Assembly: GCA_022579005.1 (NCBI GenBank)
Contig: MU401491.1
Coordinates: 23,506-87,505, forward strand
Direction of reading: 5' to 3'
Length of the DNA: 64,000 nucleotides
Source: Poronia punctata
Lineage: Eukaryota > Ascomycota > Sordariomycetes > Xylariales > Xylariaceae
The notes below the pieces were generated by a model, which was not told where the DNA came from, searched no databases, and saw only the letters and a program-made list of their open reading frames with translations. How positions within the stretch are numbered: the first letter of the stretch is position 1; each line of letters starts with the position of its first letter. A program made the position numbers and the translations under genes. Positions 1 to 12,053 of the stretch are shown here, piece after piece.

Positions 1-68
1 TTTTATTTTTTTAATTTATAATTTTATATTTTTTTTTATTATAACTTTCTTATTATTTTCCGTTTTGT

Positions 69-89
69 GGGGGGGGGGGGGGGGCCCGC

Positions 90-127
<38 letters not shown>
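69..127. repeat. poly(G) run followed by (AG)n microsatellite
   Basis: A run of 16 G (69-84) is followed by CCCGCCC and then about 18 AG units. The first 60 bases of the window are almost pure A/T, so the left edge may be the end of another AT-rich decayed block lying outside the window. No gene is visible here. Confidence 0.9.
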
Positions 128-128
<1 letters not shown>

Positions 129-1533
129 AGCGGAGGTAAAGTTACTTCCGAGTAAGTCCCTGGCCCTAGTACGCCGATAAGTATCTTGACAAGCCCCTTT
201 ATTTCCTTTTCTCTGGTTCGTTTATCCCCCTCTTCTTACGTTTTATCAACCGTAAGATATGTTCTAGAATTCGAGATAAGATATCCTAGTGCTGTTTACA
301 TACATAGGTACATACGCATATCGGCTTTCCTTGCAGATGTCCGGCTGATCGAACAAATTCTCCTGGCGACGGTAGTTTCTCTCTCCGTCTCATCCTGGGA
401 TTTTTCGTGATAAAAGGGGGGATCATGTCTTGCACTTTAGCAACCAAGTCAATAGGTACAAGATATTAGAATGAGAGAAGCAGGTACGTAGGTATGTCGT
501 CTTTTTAAGGAATGGCTACGAAGTCAAACTCAACACTCATAATGTTCGTTCGCACCTGACAACACACACCTATGCTGGACTCTATATATCTACTATCACA
601 TCACATTTAATCCAGCCGGATTATTAGAGCGACACATGAAGTAATACCTAGGTAGCGGGCGGGCCAAGTACCGTAGCTAACCTAGGAAAAAAGCACGTAG
701 ACATATAAGAATCAGAAAATGATGGACACCATAGAAAAGTGATGTTTCCTAGGAAAGAAACAGGATAGGGACTTACGACATCGCTGGAGACAAGACAGAC
801 AGGCAGGGAAACGAAAAGACCATCATGACTATGCTGAACTAGCTAACACACATATCCCAGCCTTCTTATTTATCATCCAAGTAGCCTACCTATATAGGTA
901 GTCTTGCTCTAGGATACAGGTCAGTCACGGAGATAGTATATACCCCCTGAATAAACATCCACATGAAAGGGGGGGGGGGGGCAAGAGAAGGGAAGAGTTT
1001 ATATCTTTATCGATCCCCTTTATCACAATGTTTAAGTCAGCATAAGACCGGTTCGACGGGAACATACGTGTATAAGGTGGCCTGACCTACCTAGTTTAGG
1101 TAATTGGGGCCTCGTCTACGTAGGAAAAGTCTATCCTTTCTCAAGAACACGATACCAAAAACAACTTCTCTGACATCCAACAAGAAATTCTTTCAACCCA
1201 ATCTAGAACCTGTCTATCTAGGTTAGGTAGGTGTACATACTCGACTCCAGCATCACTAACCTACCTAGATACAATCAATCTTCCGGCCGGCAGGATTCCC
1301 TTCGACCAGACACCGACACCGACACACAAGAGCTCGGGAAGGATAGGAAGGAAAAGAAATGAGAGGCAGACGGATGAACCAAGTCGAAGTACCTATCTCA
1401 CGCCTACAACACGCATCCACCTTCTTCATACATGGGGAAGGGGAGGGGGGTTGTTTCTCATATACCAAAAATATCAACATCCATGATTCAAAATTCCACT
1501 TTGGACAACTCGAACAAAATATCCCAGACCACC

Positions 1534-1645
1534 TCCCTCTCTCCCTCTCTCCCTCTCTCCCTCTCTCCCTCTCTCCCTCTCTCCCTCTCTCCCTCTCTCC
1601 CTCTCTCCCTCTCTCCCTCTCTCCCTCTTTCCCTCTCTCCCTCCT
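1534..1645. repeat. (CCCTCTCT)n minisatellite
   Basis: About 13 nearly perfect copies of the 8-bp unit CCCTCTCT, with one interruption (CCCTCTTT) near 1,624. The flanks remain pyrimidine-rich to about 1,860. It is a strand-asymmetric polypyrimidine tract, which can adopt triplex (H-DNA) structures; whether it does so here is unknown. Confidence 0.9.
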
Positions 1646-2040
1646 ACCTTAATATCCTTACCTAAACCACACGTCCACCCACTCACTATACGATATCATA
1701 CCCATAACCCCCCTTACCCCTTTCCTCTCAAAGTCCTTACCTCCCTTATCTACATCTACTACGAACCTAGGTAGGTATCTAAGCATTGTGATAAAACAAA
1801 CCCCCCCCTCTCTACTCTCTCCTCTCTCCTTCTCCTCCTTGAATAAATAACCCAACCCCTCTCTTATAACCCCAATACTTTAACATGTAGGCAAGAGTAA
1901 AAATAGGAAAGACACCTATACATACATCACATATTCATTAAAAGCAGCCATATATCATCTACCCACCTACCTATGTTCTAACCCAAACCTCAACGATCCA
2001 AAGTAAGTAAGTAACCTAGGTACTTTACACTTTAACCAAA

Positions 2041-2093
2041 TTAATACCTACCTACCTACCTACCTACCTACCTTACCCCCCCCCCAAAATACT

Positions 2094-2124
<31 letters not shown>

Positions 2125-2505
2125 CTCTATCTTACATATCCCCCCCCCGAAAACCCAAATATCCCAAACCGTCAAGAGCAAAACATCCACATGTCCAATT
2201 AATTAAAGTAAGTAAGTAAGTAAGTAAGTAAGTACCTACCTTACCTACCTTACCTACCTTACCTACCTTACCTACCTTACCTACCTTACCTTACCTTACC
2301 TTACCTAACAAATCAAATTTCAACAGATGCTCGCTTTTCAAAATCGTCAGCCTGCCATGATCTAGATCTAGATCTAGATCTAGTCTACCTCCTCCTCCTC
2401 CTCCTCCTCGTCTACTCTACTCTACTCTACTCTACTCTACTCTACTCTACTCTACCTACTTTAAAGTAGGCTCATCATCCACTTACTTACTTACTTACTT
2501 ACACA
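2041..2505. repeat. compound cluster of nine adjacent microsatellites
   Basis: In order: (TACC)n at 2046-2073, poly(C), (ATCT)n at about 2095-2121, (AAGT)n at 2205-2233, the 8-mer CTACCTTA at 2234-2300 shading into (CTTAC)n, (TCTAGA)4 at 2360-2383, (CTC)n at 2388-2409, (TCTAC)n at about 2411-2455, and (CTTA)n at 2481-2501. Several units share TAC/CTA cores, as if one repeat had seeded the next by slippage and point change. Confidence 0.85.
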
Positions 2506-3055
2506 CACACTTCACAACGTAATCCAATCCCGGCATCACTAGCTCGGAGTCTGGAAAAGGCAAAAACAAAAAACAAAACCAAAACCAAAAGTTAAGAGGC
2601 CTAAAGATCGATACATAAGGTACCTACTTACCTAGGTTACAAGAAAGGAGAGCTACTCATGGTAGGTAGTAGGATATACGCAGGGCTAATAAAACTTGAT
2701 ATTTTCTCCAACGAGGATAAACAACGGGGCAAAACCCTACATATAAACGTAGCATAACAAAACTCAAGATTTGCACGTCTAGTAAATTGGTCACGAAACA
2801 GTTAGCCACTTGTAATACTCGCATAAAACACGGCCTAACCTTACAAAAGGTCGAATCTTGGCCATAATATAAATACTTCAGTCAAAGCAGAAACTCGATT
2901 ACGGTTCGTCCCATTGTCGTCTACTGGAAGGGGGGGCTGGTATGATACAAATAATCGAATCAACTCAATACCGACATTTTCTCCGCGCCTAGCTACAACA
3001 CAACGCGTGCATTCTTGGCAAACCCCCCTTAACTCCTAGTCACACCCATCCTAAA

Positions 3056-3714
3056 TTATTGAAAGTTCCAACCTTCTCCCACGGAAACCCCTGGGATGGA
3101 ATGGTGACCGCGCGACCCGAGGAATAGCACGGTAATCCTCACTTCCCGTACCATTGCCCCCCCCACGTTCTCACCAACAGAATAGACCTTGGACACATGG
3201 GCATATACACGACTGATGGCCCAGACAAGACTGGCGAGCATCACCGTGAACACCATGAAATCCCATCCGTCTTCACCAGTGGCATATGTTCTGGCCACAT
3301 GCTTCGGTGAGAGTCCGCATCCGGTGCTGGCATATGTACGGTCGAAAAGCAATGGTCGATATTCTCCCTCGGGTTTGCAGAGTCGTTGGATGATACCAAG
3401 TCCCACCACGGGTTCGAACGCGACATGAATCCTCCATCACCTGGCCATTCTCTATCGATGCCGCAGTAGTACTGGCCCATTCGTCGATATACTCCGAGCA
3501 TGATCGAACTCGGGTAATCGATAGAATGGACCATTGCACAATCCGCTCAAACGAGTGTACCAGTTACTTGATGCCGAGCCGGGGAAGAGTATTTCGAGGT
3601 ACCTGACAGGTTTGAATACTGTCTAAAGACCAGGGTATCATGATTAACACAGGTTGGGGAAGGTGCTGCCACGTCCGGGGCCGTCACAGAGACCAAGACC
3701 GTCAAGGCCGACAT
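3056..3714 (-). CDS. possible multi-exon gene or gene relic, unidentified
   Basis: Three stretches on the minus strand look protein-like but lie in different frames. One begins at an ATG at 3714 (MSALTVLVSVTAPDVAAPSP, signal-peptide-like) and stops at 3547. A second, around 3,530-3,380, holds acidic and aromatic residues. A third, around 3,409-3,185, includes FDRTYASTGCGLSPKHVAR followed by a hydrophobic, membrane-like stretch (MVFTVMLASLVWAIS) and ends at a good donor (GTGAGA near 3,174). A GTAACT donor near 3,575 could join the first part to the rest. I could not find a set of introns that gives one clean protein, so this may be a spliced gene that I mis-modelled or a decayed copy. The family is not recognised. 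Coordinates are only the envelope of the signal. Confidence 0.25.
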
Positions 3715-4228
3715 GATAGCGCGGCCCCATGGCCATACATGGTGTCCCCTCCTTCCCGCTGGATAGGACGAGTTTGGTGAGCCGACTAGCGGCCCGATTG
3801 GCTGCAAATTTAGAAATAAAAAGAGACGATGACGATGTAGAAGACTGTGGACACTAGGCAAACGAGGTCCGCCCGGATCAATCAAATATTGGTCTCGGTC
3901 GGTATTATTTGTCGAAAATGCGGCGAGGTACGTTACGAGGTGAAAAATAATCGTCTTTCCATAATGCTGAACGTGTACAAGACCTCACCGCAGCAACGCA
4001 CCAGAGAGCGAAATCAGGAAAAAAGAGCCAAAGGTACGAAAAGATGAGATTTGGAAACCAGTCAAGAGGAACTAATTGACATTTCAAACAAGTCACGATG
4101 ACCATACAACGCCGGGCCACCGTAGCCTCGCAATTATAATCGGGGAGAAGAATGCGTGAGTGGAAAAAGAGCCTCATCAATGCATTAATTTCGGGGGGTA
4201 TCAGCGCAGGGCAGTAGTGTCGGAATTT
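3715..4228. other. intergenic, nothing specific seen
   Basis: A stretch of about 510 bp between the doubtful gene and the stop codon of the MADS-box gene. It probably contains the 3' UTR of the latter. No RNA gene, repeat or convincing reading frame was seen. Confidence 0.5.
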
Positions 4229-5144
4229 CTAAGACTGGTGAGCGGAATGCTGGGGCATGCCCGACTGCGGAGGCAGTCCGTAGGGAGGAGGGCCACCGCG
4301 CTGTACGTAGCCTTGGTAAGCCATCGCTTGCGGATCCATTGGGACATTTGGCATGTAGCTGGGCGGCATATGCGGGTTCTGTGGCATTCCCGGCCGACTC
4401 GACTGAGGTGGCAGATGAGAGTTGGGCGGGTCTTCGGGTGACTCGACTTGATTCGAATCGTCCACACCGTTCTCATTACCAGGGTTCGGTTCCGGCGCAT
4501 TTAAGCAGGCCTGTAGAGTCTGCGTTAGTTTCCGTTCGGGTTATATCTGAGGGTAAGCGAGAACAAAGTGATGCGCGGGCGCGTACACGTTGTCTCTGCG
4601 CGTCTGCATGTGTGCACTCACCTGGATTAGATTCTTGCCCTCCGCCTTCGTTACCAGAGGCTGAAGCTTCGGCGTTGTGAAAGTGTAGACGAGCCCGGTT
4701 TCTGATACAACAAGCAGTAGTACTTGTGTGCCAGTGAGAACAGATAATTCGTACGCCTAGTTACAGTCTCCATGTTAGCCACGGTACGATACTTTCGAGA
4801 CTGAACACGGTCGTGAGACGCGATGACGCGATGACGCGAACGACACGAGCGCTAGGCGAAGTGAAGACCATCAATATTGGCAGGCGACGTACCTTCTTCA
4901 TAATACCGGCTTTGCGCTTTGAAAAGGTGATGTGGCGACGCGACTTGTCGCTTATGAACTTTATCTCGATCTTGCGACGCTCGCGCCCCCCCTTCTCATC
5001 TTCGTCATCGTCATCGTCGGCAATGCTGTTGCGCGGTCGCTTAACGCCGCGGTTTTCGGGCGCTGCGGTGCTTCCATTGCCCACGTGGCTTTCGTCCAGC
5101 TCCTGGGGAGTATTCTGGTCGTGCTGGTCGGTGATGTCTGCCAT
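4229..5144 (-). CDS. MCM1: MADS-box transcription factor, Mcm1/SRF type
   Basis: This encodes an SRF-type MADS-box DNA-binding factor of about 222 aa, the ascomycete counterpart of yeast Mcm1, which binds CC(A/T)6GG-like sites as a dimer and recruits cofactors for mating, cell-cycle and developmental genes. Exons are 5144-4893, 4756-4622 and 4510-4229, with donors GTACGT and GTGAGT; both joins preserve the frame. An acidic run (IADDDDDEDE, residues 41-50) precedes the MADS domain at about 54-112, where RERRKIEIKFI, RRHITFSKRKAGIMKK and YELSVLTGTQVLLLV are visible. The dimerisation extension ends in KNLIQACLN. The C-terminus is rich in Pro, Gln and Met, as in fungal homologues. The first intron splits the MADS domain directly after KAGIMKK. 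The start chosen is the first ATG before the acidic region. Family assignment is secure; target genes cannot be inferred. Confidence 0.95.
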
Positions 5145-8100
5145 TGCGAACTTGGGGTTTGGATGGTATCACGAACGAAACAGGCAAAATTTGGTGGAGA
5201 TACTGCTTTGGTCGTGGTGCCGATGGCCTATACTGGATCTGGCGTTGAGCGGAGAGGCTCTGTTGTCGTAGGTTGGAGGTCTTGTCGCAGAACCTGGTTT
5301 GGGGGCGCCTACTCTATCGAGTCTGGTGTGCAGAGGCGGCACAAATCTGGAAGCGAGTGCCGAAGAATTTCTCAAACACTTGGCTGGGAACTATTGCTTT
5401 GTTTGGGTATGATTACCAATGGAAAGGCAATGTATGTTTTTTTTCCTTTGGGGGGTTTGAGCCTTTGGGAAGGACTTTGGGGTCTCGGGTCTTGCGAGGA
5501 CAGAGATGCGCCCTGGGGATGCTGGAATTCCGCTATATGGCCCACCTAGTTTTGGTTAGATAAGGCACGAAGCGGGTACGGCTTTACTGATCCAGAAGGT
5601 CTTGGGTAGTAGGAAAAGAAGACAAGCCAGGGGTCTGTGTGCTGGAGGGTCAGATTGACAGGGTACGACAGGGCACAAAGGGTGCTGTACATTGGCAACA
5701 GGTGTAGCGCATGCTGTAGGCTGGCCTGGTTGTTGTAACCTGTGCAGCATACCTTGTCGTGCACGGCATACCTACGGCCCTGGTCCGCAAAACAATCAAA
5801 CGCAAAGCAACCAACCCAAATGGAGCAAATGATGGGGGGGGGGGGGGCGTTTCAATGAGGGAAAGATTGGGAAGGAAAGAAAAAAAGACAGCAATGTGTT
5901 CATGCCCATGCCATTATCATGATAATAAGATCATCACATATAAAACAGACCCGAAAAGGAAGTAATTACAATAGGAAATAGAAAATGGCGTGCATACCTT
6001 GGGAATAGAAAATGACACGTTCGGTGCAAGCAGTTTCTGTTTGGTACGGTACCTCGAATAGAAGGAGGCCTGGTAGGTAGGTACTGTGGTAGATAGAGTT
6101 GAAGCCTCAAAAGGTAATAGGTCAGGGCGGGAAGTTGTTTGCCTTGTACGGTAGGTTCCCAGTCGGGTAGGTAGGGCAGGCAGGACGGGTTAGAGGTTAA
6201 AGGGTCAAAGGTTGTATTTTTTTTCCCCGTTCTCTTTCTCTTTCGGCAATCCGACTTGTCCCAAAGGGCAATAGGTGATTCAAAAACAAAAGGTAAAAAG
6301 GAAGGAGTCGCAACAAACAATATGTACGATACAATCCGATGCGATGCAAATTCAATCCCGTTTGTCTGACCTCTTCTTTTCTTTTACGGACACGCGTTAC
6401 CTAGGCAAGGCCGTTTGAACTAGGTGTGGTAATGGGGGAAAAAGCAAGCTTCAAATGGTTAAGTTAGGGGACTCTTAATTGAACGACACTTCCCCTGTAA
6501 AGGAAAGGCCTAGGTAGATGGTCTGGTGTCAAATGTCGAGCCTTTCCCTTTTCTTGTCGTTTTTGGGTTTGGGTGATTGATCAGGAAAGGTGAATGCGGG
6601 ATGATTGAAAAGAGGATAGCGAGGTGGTAATTAAGGTAGCACACGGGCCTCTGGCCTTTTTCTCATAGCTTGCCAGACAGCTGTGAATAGCCCCAGAAGC
6701 TGCGGGGGAGGCAACTGCCTAGGTCCCCTACTAACTTGCTAAGCTGACCCACGGTGGACACTAGCGCAGAGCTAGTGCCGGAGGGGATGGATGCATGCAT
6801 GAAAAGGGAGTTGGTGTACCGTCCTGTCCACTGTATACCGCCCACCTGGCCGGGATGAGAGACTCTGGCTAAAGGTACAGAGTAATACCTACTTGACAAA
6901 ACGTCTTATTAACCAGAGTAGAAGTGTATTGAGTTGTATACATATATCAGCACATAAAGTGGTGATATCTAACTGGACAGTTTGATAGCTTGGTGCAAAG
7001 TACTGTGTTGCATTGTATATCCAAGTCGGCTCTTATGAAAGCCAGTCATACCTGTCGAGTGCTCGGAGAGAATTTCAGCAACAAAGTCGGAAACACTGGG
7101 ATGTGGGCTCTTTAGCTCGTTTTTAGCTCAATCACTCATGTAAGTGAGGTGTATTACAGTAGGTATAGGAATTTGCGTATGGAGGGAAAACAGAGCAGCC
7201 GCTCACTCGAAGACAAGCAATCTATCCAATCACGTGCTAGCAGCCTTGCCCTACTGCAGAAGCTAGCGACTAGTGATACCACTTTTATGGGGGCAGGATG
7301 AATTTGCTGCAGATTGAACATGACCAAAGGCACTAAATCCGGACTAGTACGGTAATTTCAAAGGTCGTTGCAATTTGTTCTCAAGTTCGTCTTAGACACT
7401 GTACGTTCCCTCTGCCCAGACACCCCTGTCAAGGTTGCATTCATCCACTCTTGGGTAATCTTATCCCCATTCTGAATTGCGCGCAACGAGTGAACACTTT
7501 CAATAGCAACAAATGTGTGTGGGTATGCTGTATTCCCTGACCTTACCCGTGGTCGTTGTGGGTATTTCAAAGTGCTTGTCGTTCTCGGCGATTCTGTATG
7601 TTTAATTAACTATATTCATTTGCTTTGTCATGTTCCATCGTGTTAGCTTGCAATAAGTACAAAGCATAAGGTAGTCCACAAGGCTCTGAGGCTGTAACCC
7701 GTACATCCTCGACTGACCATATTTACCCTACCAGGACGTACTCGTACATGTCGTTTAAGCTCTCTAGTATCAATGTGGCAGGAGTCTGGGAAGGATTTCG
7801 CTGTCAGCCAGTCAACGCGCAAAGCTGGACTCCAGGCAGCCCAATCAAGGCAAGACACATCTTCTTGAATTGGCCTGACAAATCGGCAACCTAACAGGTA
7901 CTAGGTTAGGTCCATGCACATGCACACTGTGAAACATGCCGCTTCCAGCTGCCAGCTGCGCTCAAGTGCAACTCCGACCTTGCCTTTCATCAGCCCTACG
8001 ATGCTCGATGCTCGATGCGGCAAGGGAGCATGGCATTGTCTACCGAAATCACTAAAGTTGCAAGGCTGAATGAAGGCTGCCCGCGCGTGCCCTTGCCGAC

Positions 8101-11100
8101 CCGTTGAAGAACATTCAAAGGCATGGAAATTCGGTGTCGACATGTCTCTCCACTTGTTGGATGAAATATATCGAACATGACAACAAAGTTGAGCTTCGTG
8201 CCACTCATGTCGATACGTACTATATCGAGTGGTAGGAGTCAAATAGTGGAATACATTACAGAAGCGCTTCTGAATATTGCCCGGACCAAATCTCGTCTGC
8301 AGGGCTTCCAAGTATGCGACGTAAAGTGGCTTTGAAACGAGCGTGTATTTGCTTACGCAAGCTGGGAGTTTTTCCCTCAAACCGAGGTAGATCGAGAGTA
8401 CAAAGCCACGAGGCGTGAGACTTTACCACTAGGTAGACCGAAATCTTTGGAGAGAGAGACACATCAAGGTAGTTTGTGTATCCGATCTTACGGTATACTT
8501 CTTTGACGACCCTGTAAAATGGCATAGTTATCCTGTAAGGTGCAGAGGAACGAGGGCTGACTCGAATGTCTAACCTAACATTGGAAAAAAGTCAATAAAC
8601 GCCTTGATATACGCGTATGAGGTGATATATGGTACACGCATCGACTTGTTAGTGGACACAGCCAGTTTAAAAATATAAACCCTCGTAAGCCCGAATACCT
8701 ACTATATCATAGGCAAGCCATACCAAGGTCTCATGGACACTGGAAGAATGTAATGCCAATATATGCAATAGTTACTTAACTTGGGTGGCTTCCATGGTTG
8801 AAGGGCGTGGTAGCTCTGCTGATAAAATCTGAATCGAGCACGTAAGCACGCCCCATATTACGCCTGTGCTTGTGTAAAGGGATATAAAATATATGAGCCT
8901 ATTGGCGGAGCATTGGAGGCGAAGGCAAATATTACGGTTACCCACACGCTTGTAAATACAAACTTACCACGGGTTCTGTGCATGTACAACATACAGAGAG
9001 ACGATGGAAATCTTCCGTGTTCCCAAAGCAATTTGAGCACGTGAGCGAATCAAATAAACCCAATAGTAGAGCTCAAGGTTTCCTATTCTCGGGAGACCGC
9101 GTTGGCCGGGGAGAGTATTGCGTCTGCCCCAGGTAACGGGGGAGGGGGGACACGGGTCTTGAATAGCTCCGGTGGGATTTGTATAGCATAGTGAGGAATC
9201 GGAGACCCGGAAGAGCAATGGGAGTCTTGGCTTTTCAAGGTGCGTGCTGACACACTGCCTAGTCTCAACTCTCGACTCTCAGGTGCCGGAGTGGATTACC
9301 CAGGACAGTGAGACTCGGAGAAGATAGCATTATCTCTTGGGTGATATGTGTAGGTGTATGATTCAATATGATGTTCGTAGCCTTGCGCAATAATATACTC
9401 GTAGAATCGGCAGTCCTCGATCAGAGTTAGTTCCTGTCCGTGATCATCACAACACCCATCCACTTTACCTTCTCTAGTAGCTGTGTCGCTGTAATTCTCT
9501 GCTGCCAGCTGGCAAGCCAAAATGCACTGTGGGTGTACAAGGTGCAGGTGCCAGGTGGAACGTATGTATGTATCTCTCGCGCTAGTCACAGTAATCTTAC
9601 TCCACACAGTACAGAGACACTGGTGTGATGAGAAGCGAGTATTTTCCACAAAAGGCGGAAGCACTACGGTTAGAGGGTAATCTGCCCTGACCAATCAGGT
9701 TGAGGCAGGTTGACTCTTTGGGAGAGTATCCAGATTGGGACTTTTGGCATCTCTGTAACCTGGAGCAATCAGAGTAGACTTGCAAGCCCAACAGATAGTG
9801 TTTTGTACCTTTGTATAGGTAGTCGCAACATAATTCATTGACCCGTCGAACTTTGGAGGACTCTCGAACTTTGTACGTAGACCGTAGGATCAAACGTGGT
9901 ATCGCTTCCTTCAGGGTCCAAAGTGCCCCCCCCCCCTCTCACCCTGTATGTGACTCTTTGATAGTTGCACTTTTATCTCGCCGTAGTTGGTTTCCCTCGA
10001 GGAGCGTAAGCGGGGCGGCGCGGTAAAGCAGCAAAGTCGCAAAGTATCCTCAAGTCAAGAGTTGGTCGGTATGGATATGGCCTTCTCAGGTCAGATCGCA
10101 GGTCGATAGTCGTATTCGATGTCTGCCGTCACCTGGTTGCCGGCAGCGTTCGACATGGATACGTACATACCGGCCATATGTCGTGCTTTCCAAGTTAGCC
10201 GCCCCATGATGAACAGTCATACGCATAGACACACATACCAGGTCGGAGCTATGTAAAGTATGTAGGTGATGACACTGGCATGCAGGATCTCAGATACTAC
10301 TATGTAGTACATGTAGTACATCATGACACTCGCTCGTTAGGTTTCTGGGGATGTATGTCCCTACATCCGCTCAAGACCGTGCAGCGAGTGACATTGAACC
10401 TCTGGTTCAGATGGCTGTGGAATGAGAAGCACACATGTATATGGCATGGTGTGGGCCATTCCTGCAGTTGATGCAGTTGATCTCAACGCTACGTTCCGTT
10501 AGCCTCTAGAGTGGTGTGTGACCATCGAGTCATTGCAAGATGCCATGCAATACTAAAAATCCTACAAGCTTTTAGGTCCAAAAGGGCAAGTGTCAATGTA
10601 AGCTTAAATCGAAGACCGCCAGAGACAAAGATAAAAAGATGTCTTTCTGAGGACTTGACAAACGTATGCTTCATCTGGGGCATTTGGTATGTACGTGTTG
10701 ATCACAAGAAGGACAGCGAACATGTTAGAATGTAGGTAGTGCTCTTGTGGTGCGAAGACAGGTATCAAGATACCAGGGGAAAAGAAGCAACAGAAGAGGT
10801 GCGGTGGAGAGGTATCCATCTACGTCCCGAAGTGCTTGGTATACTCGTAATTACACAATAGCAAAAGCGGGGAACATAGGTTTAGTTTCTCTCAACCGAC
10901 TCCATCGGACAGAGGGCGAAAGGTGGTCAGGATTCAATAGCAAAACCTTAGGAGCGTTGATTGTGGAACATAATAGTTGTCGCCAGCATCGAAGAAATGG
11001 AGCGACAACGGTGCTCATAGCGTTTCCTTATTGTCGGTATCCTCGATAACACGATTATCTGTTGACAGGTAAAGAGCGACGCATATAGCAATACCTAGAC

Positions 11101-11622
11101 ATGGATATGTAAAACTTATCTTGATCGTTTGACAAAATGATAGCCATGTGGTAGATTTCCCCGACTAGATAGGTATTCAGGCTATTATTAGATAATTTTA
11201 GTAGAAAAATTCGGTTTCTTTGGATTCGGCGATCCACGGTCATAGGCAACTCGCTACAACGGGATGCAATGAAGACACGGAAATTGGAGTAGCCGACCAC
11301 GCCAACCTCCTTTTATTCCAATGAACTGTCTTACAGTGGCCGGTGCACAATTTGCCAGGTGTCTGAGTAGAAACACAGATGCAAACGGAGCTGGCAGATT
11401 ATGTACCTATGTACCCTCCTACACAAAGCGGAACCAAAAGGGCCAAGGAATAAAAGAGCACTGGTCTAATGCACGTTTTGCAACAGGCCGTAAGGTAGTT
11501 TTTGGATGCTCGTACCTATCGTACTTTACATGGGGGTCTTTTATACAGATGGACGATCAAAGGTTTTGTGATGATCCAGTCCGTAGGGGGCAACGCGCTG
11601 AATAGGTAGCTAGATGTTTGTA
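5145..11622. other. gene-poor stretch upstream of MCM1, no convincing gene
   Basis: The first several hundred bases must hold the MCM1 promoter and 5' UTR. Over the remaining 6 kb no reading frame carries a family motif, and the open frames are short and overlap in several frames. Minus-strand frames at 7901-8380, 8256-8525 and 9296-9694 are the longest but look like random translation. The region carries short poly(G) and poly(C) runs (5837-5848, 9925-9936) and scattered TAGGTA words. Base composition is normal, unlike the AT-saturated block to its right. Confidence 0.6.
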
Positions 11623-12053
11623 GCCTACCTACGTCTACCTTAAAAAATTCCTACATCCAAGGGGTTTCTCCACTTAGTGCGCATTAGCCCCCTCCCTTTA
11701 TATGTTTTCATAGTACAGCGCCTTAGCATGTACCTCCTAGATTAGTAACTTGTAAATAACATATATATAAGTTGTTTTTATATGTAAGTACTTAAGTAGG
11801 TAGGTAAGTACCTAGGTAGGTAGGTAGGTAGGTAGGTAAGTACCTAGGTAGGTAGGTAGGTAGGTAGGTAGGTAGGTAGGTAGGTAGGTAGGTAGGTAGG
11901 TATACCTAGCAGTCCTTGCAGGTTAAGTCATTTTTTTATAAAATACTTGGGCAAGAGACGCTGCGTTGCGATCTGCATGCTGGCGTTAAGTATTTAGACC
12001 TAAGTGGAGAACTCCTTAGATGTAGGAATTTTTTAAGGTAGACGTAGGTGGGC
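11623..12053. mobile_element. MITE-like element with 55-bp terminal inverted repeats
   Basis: The left end (11623-11677) and the right end (12000-12053) are inverted copies of each other: about 51 of 55 positions match, with three substitutions and one 1-bp gap. Both arms contain the motif TACCTTAAAAAATTCCTACA (left arm reading). TA dinucleotides sit immediately outside both ends (11621-11622 and 12054-12055), the duplication left by Tc1/mariner/pogo-type transposition. The 431-bp interior has no coding capacity, is AT-rich on the left, and contains a long GTAG microsatellite. I infer a non-autonomous DNA transposon. The superfamily rests only on the TA duplication, which is weak evidence because TA is common. 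Confidence 0.7.
11795..11903. repeat. (GTAG)n microsatellite inside the MITE-like element
   Basis: About 25 tetranucleotide units of GTAG/TAGG, interrupted twice by the palindromic block AAGTACCTAGG. It lies in the centre of the inverted-repeat element and is the longest occurrence of the TAGGTA word that is scattered over the intergenic DNA of this window. Confidence 0.9.

Larger units (their letters stand above)
128..3055. other. intergenic, microsatellite-rich, no gene seen
   Basis: No reading frame here looks like protein. The longer open frames near 1,360-1,690 are simply the CT-rich repeat read in three frames. The stretch contains a run of 13 G (969-981), the repeats listed separately, and many scattered TACCTA/TAGGTA words, often as the palindrome CCTAGG. 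From about 2,510 to 3,055 it is ordinary intergenic sequence with no recognisable signal. Confidence 0.7.

Noticed and set aside
1359..1686. Open frames of 70-97 codons on both strands with SLPLSLSPS / GREGERER repeats
   Set aside because: They are the CCCTCTCT minisatellite translated; all frames of such a repeat are open and no domain exists.
2041..2505. CRISPR-like repeat-spacer array
   Set aside because: These are contiguous short tandem repeats without unique spacers, in a eukaryotic chromosome.
4932..5549. 205-codon plus-strand frame with hydrophobic stretches
   Set aside because: It is antisense to MCM1 exon 1 and its promoter. The MADS box on the other strand explains the open frame.
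7901..8380. 159-codon minus-strand frame in the gene desert
   Set aside because: No recognisable motif, Cys/His content looks random, overlapping frames are also open; no splice context.
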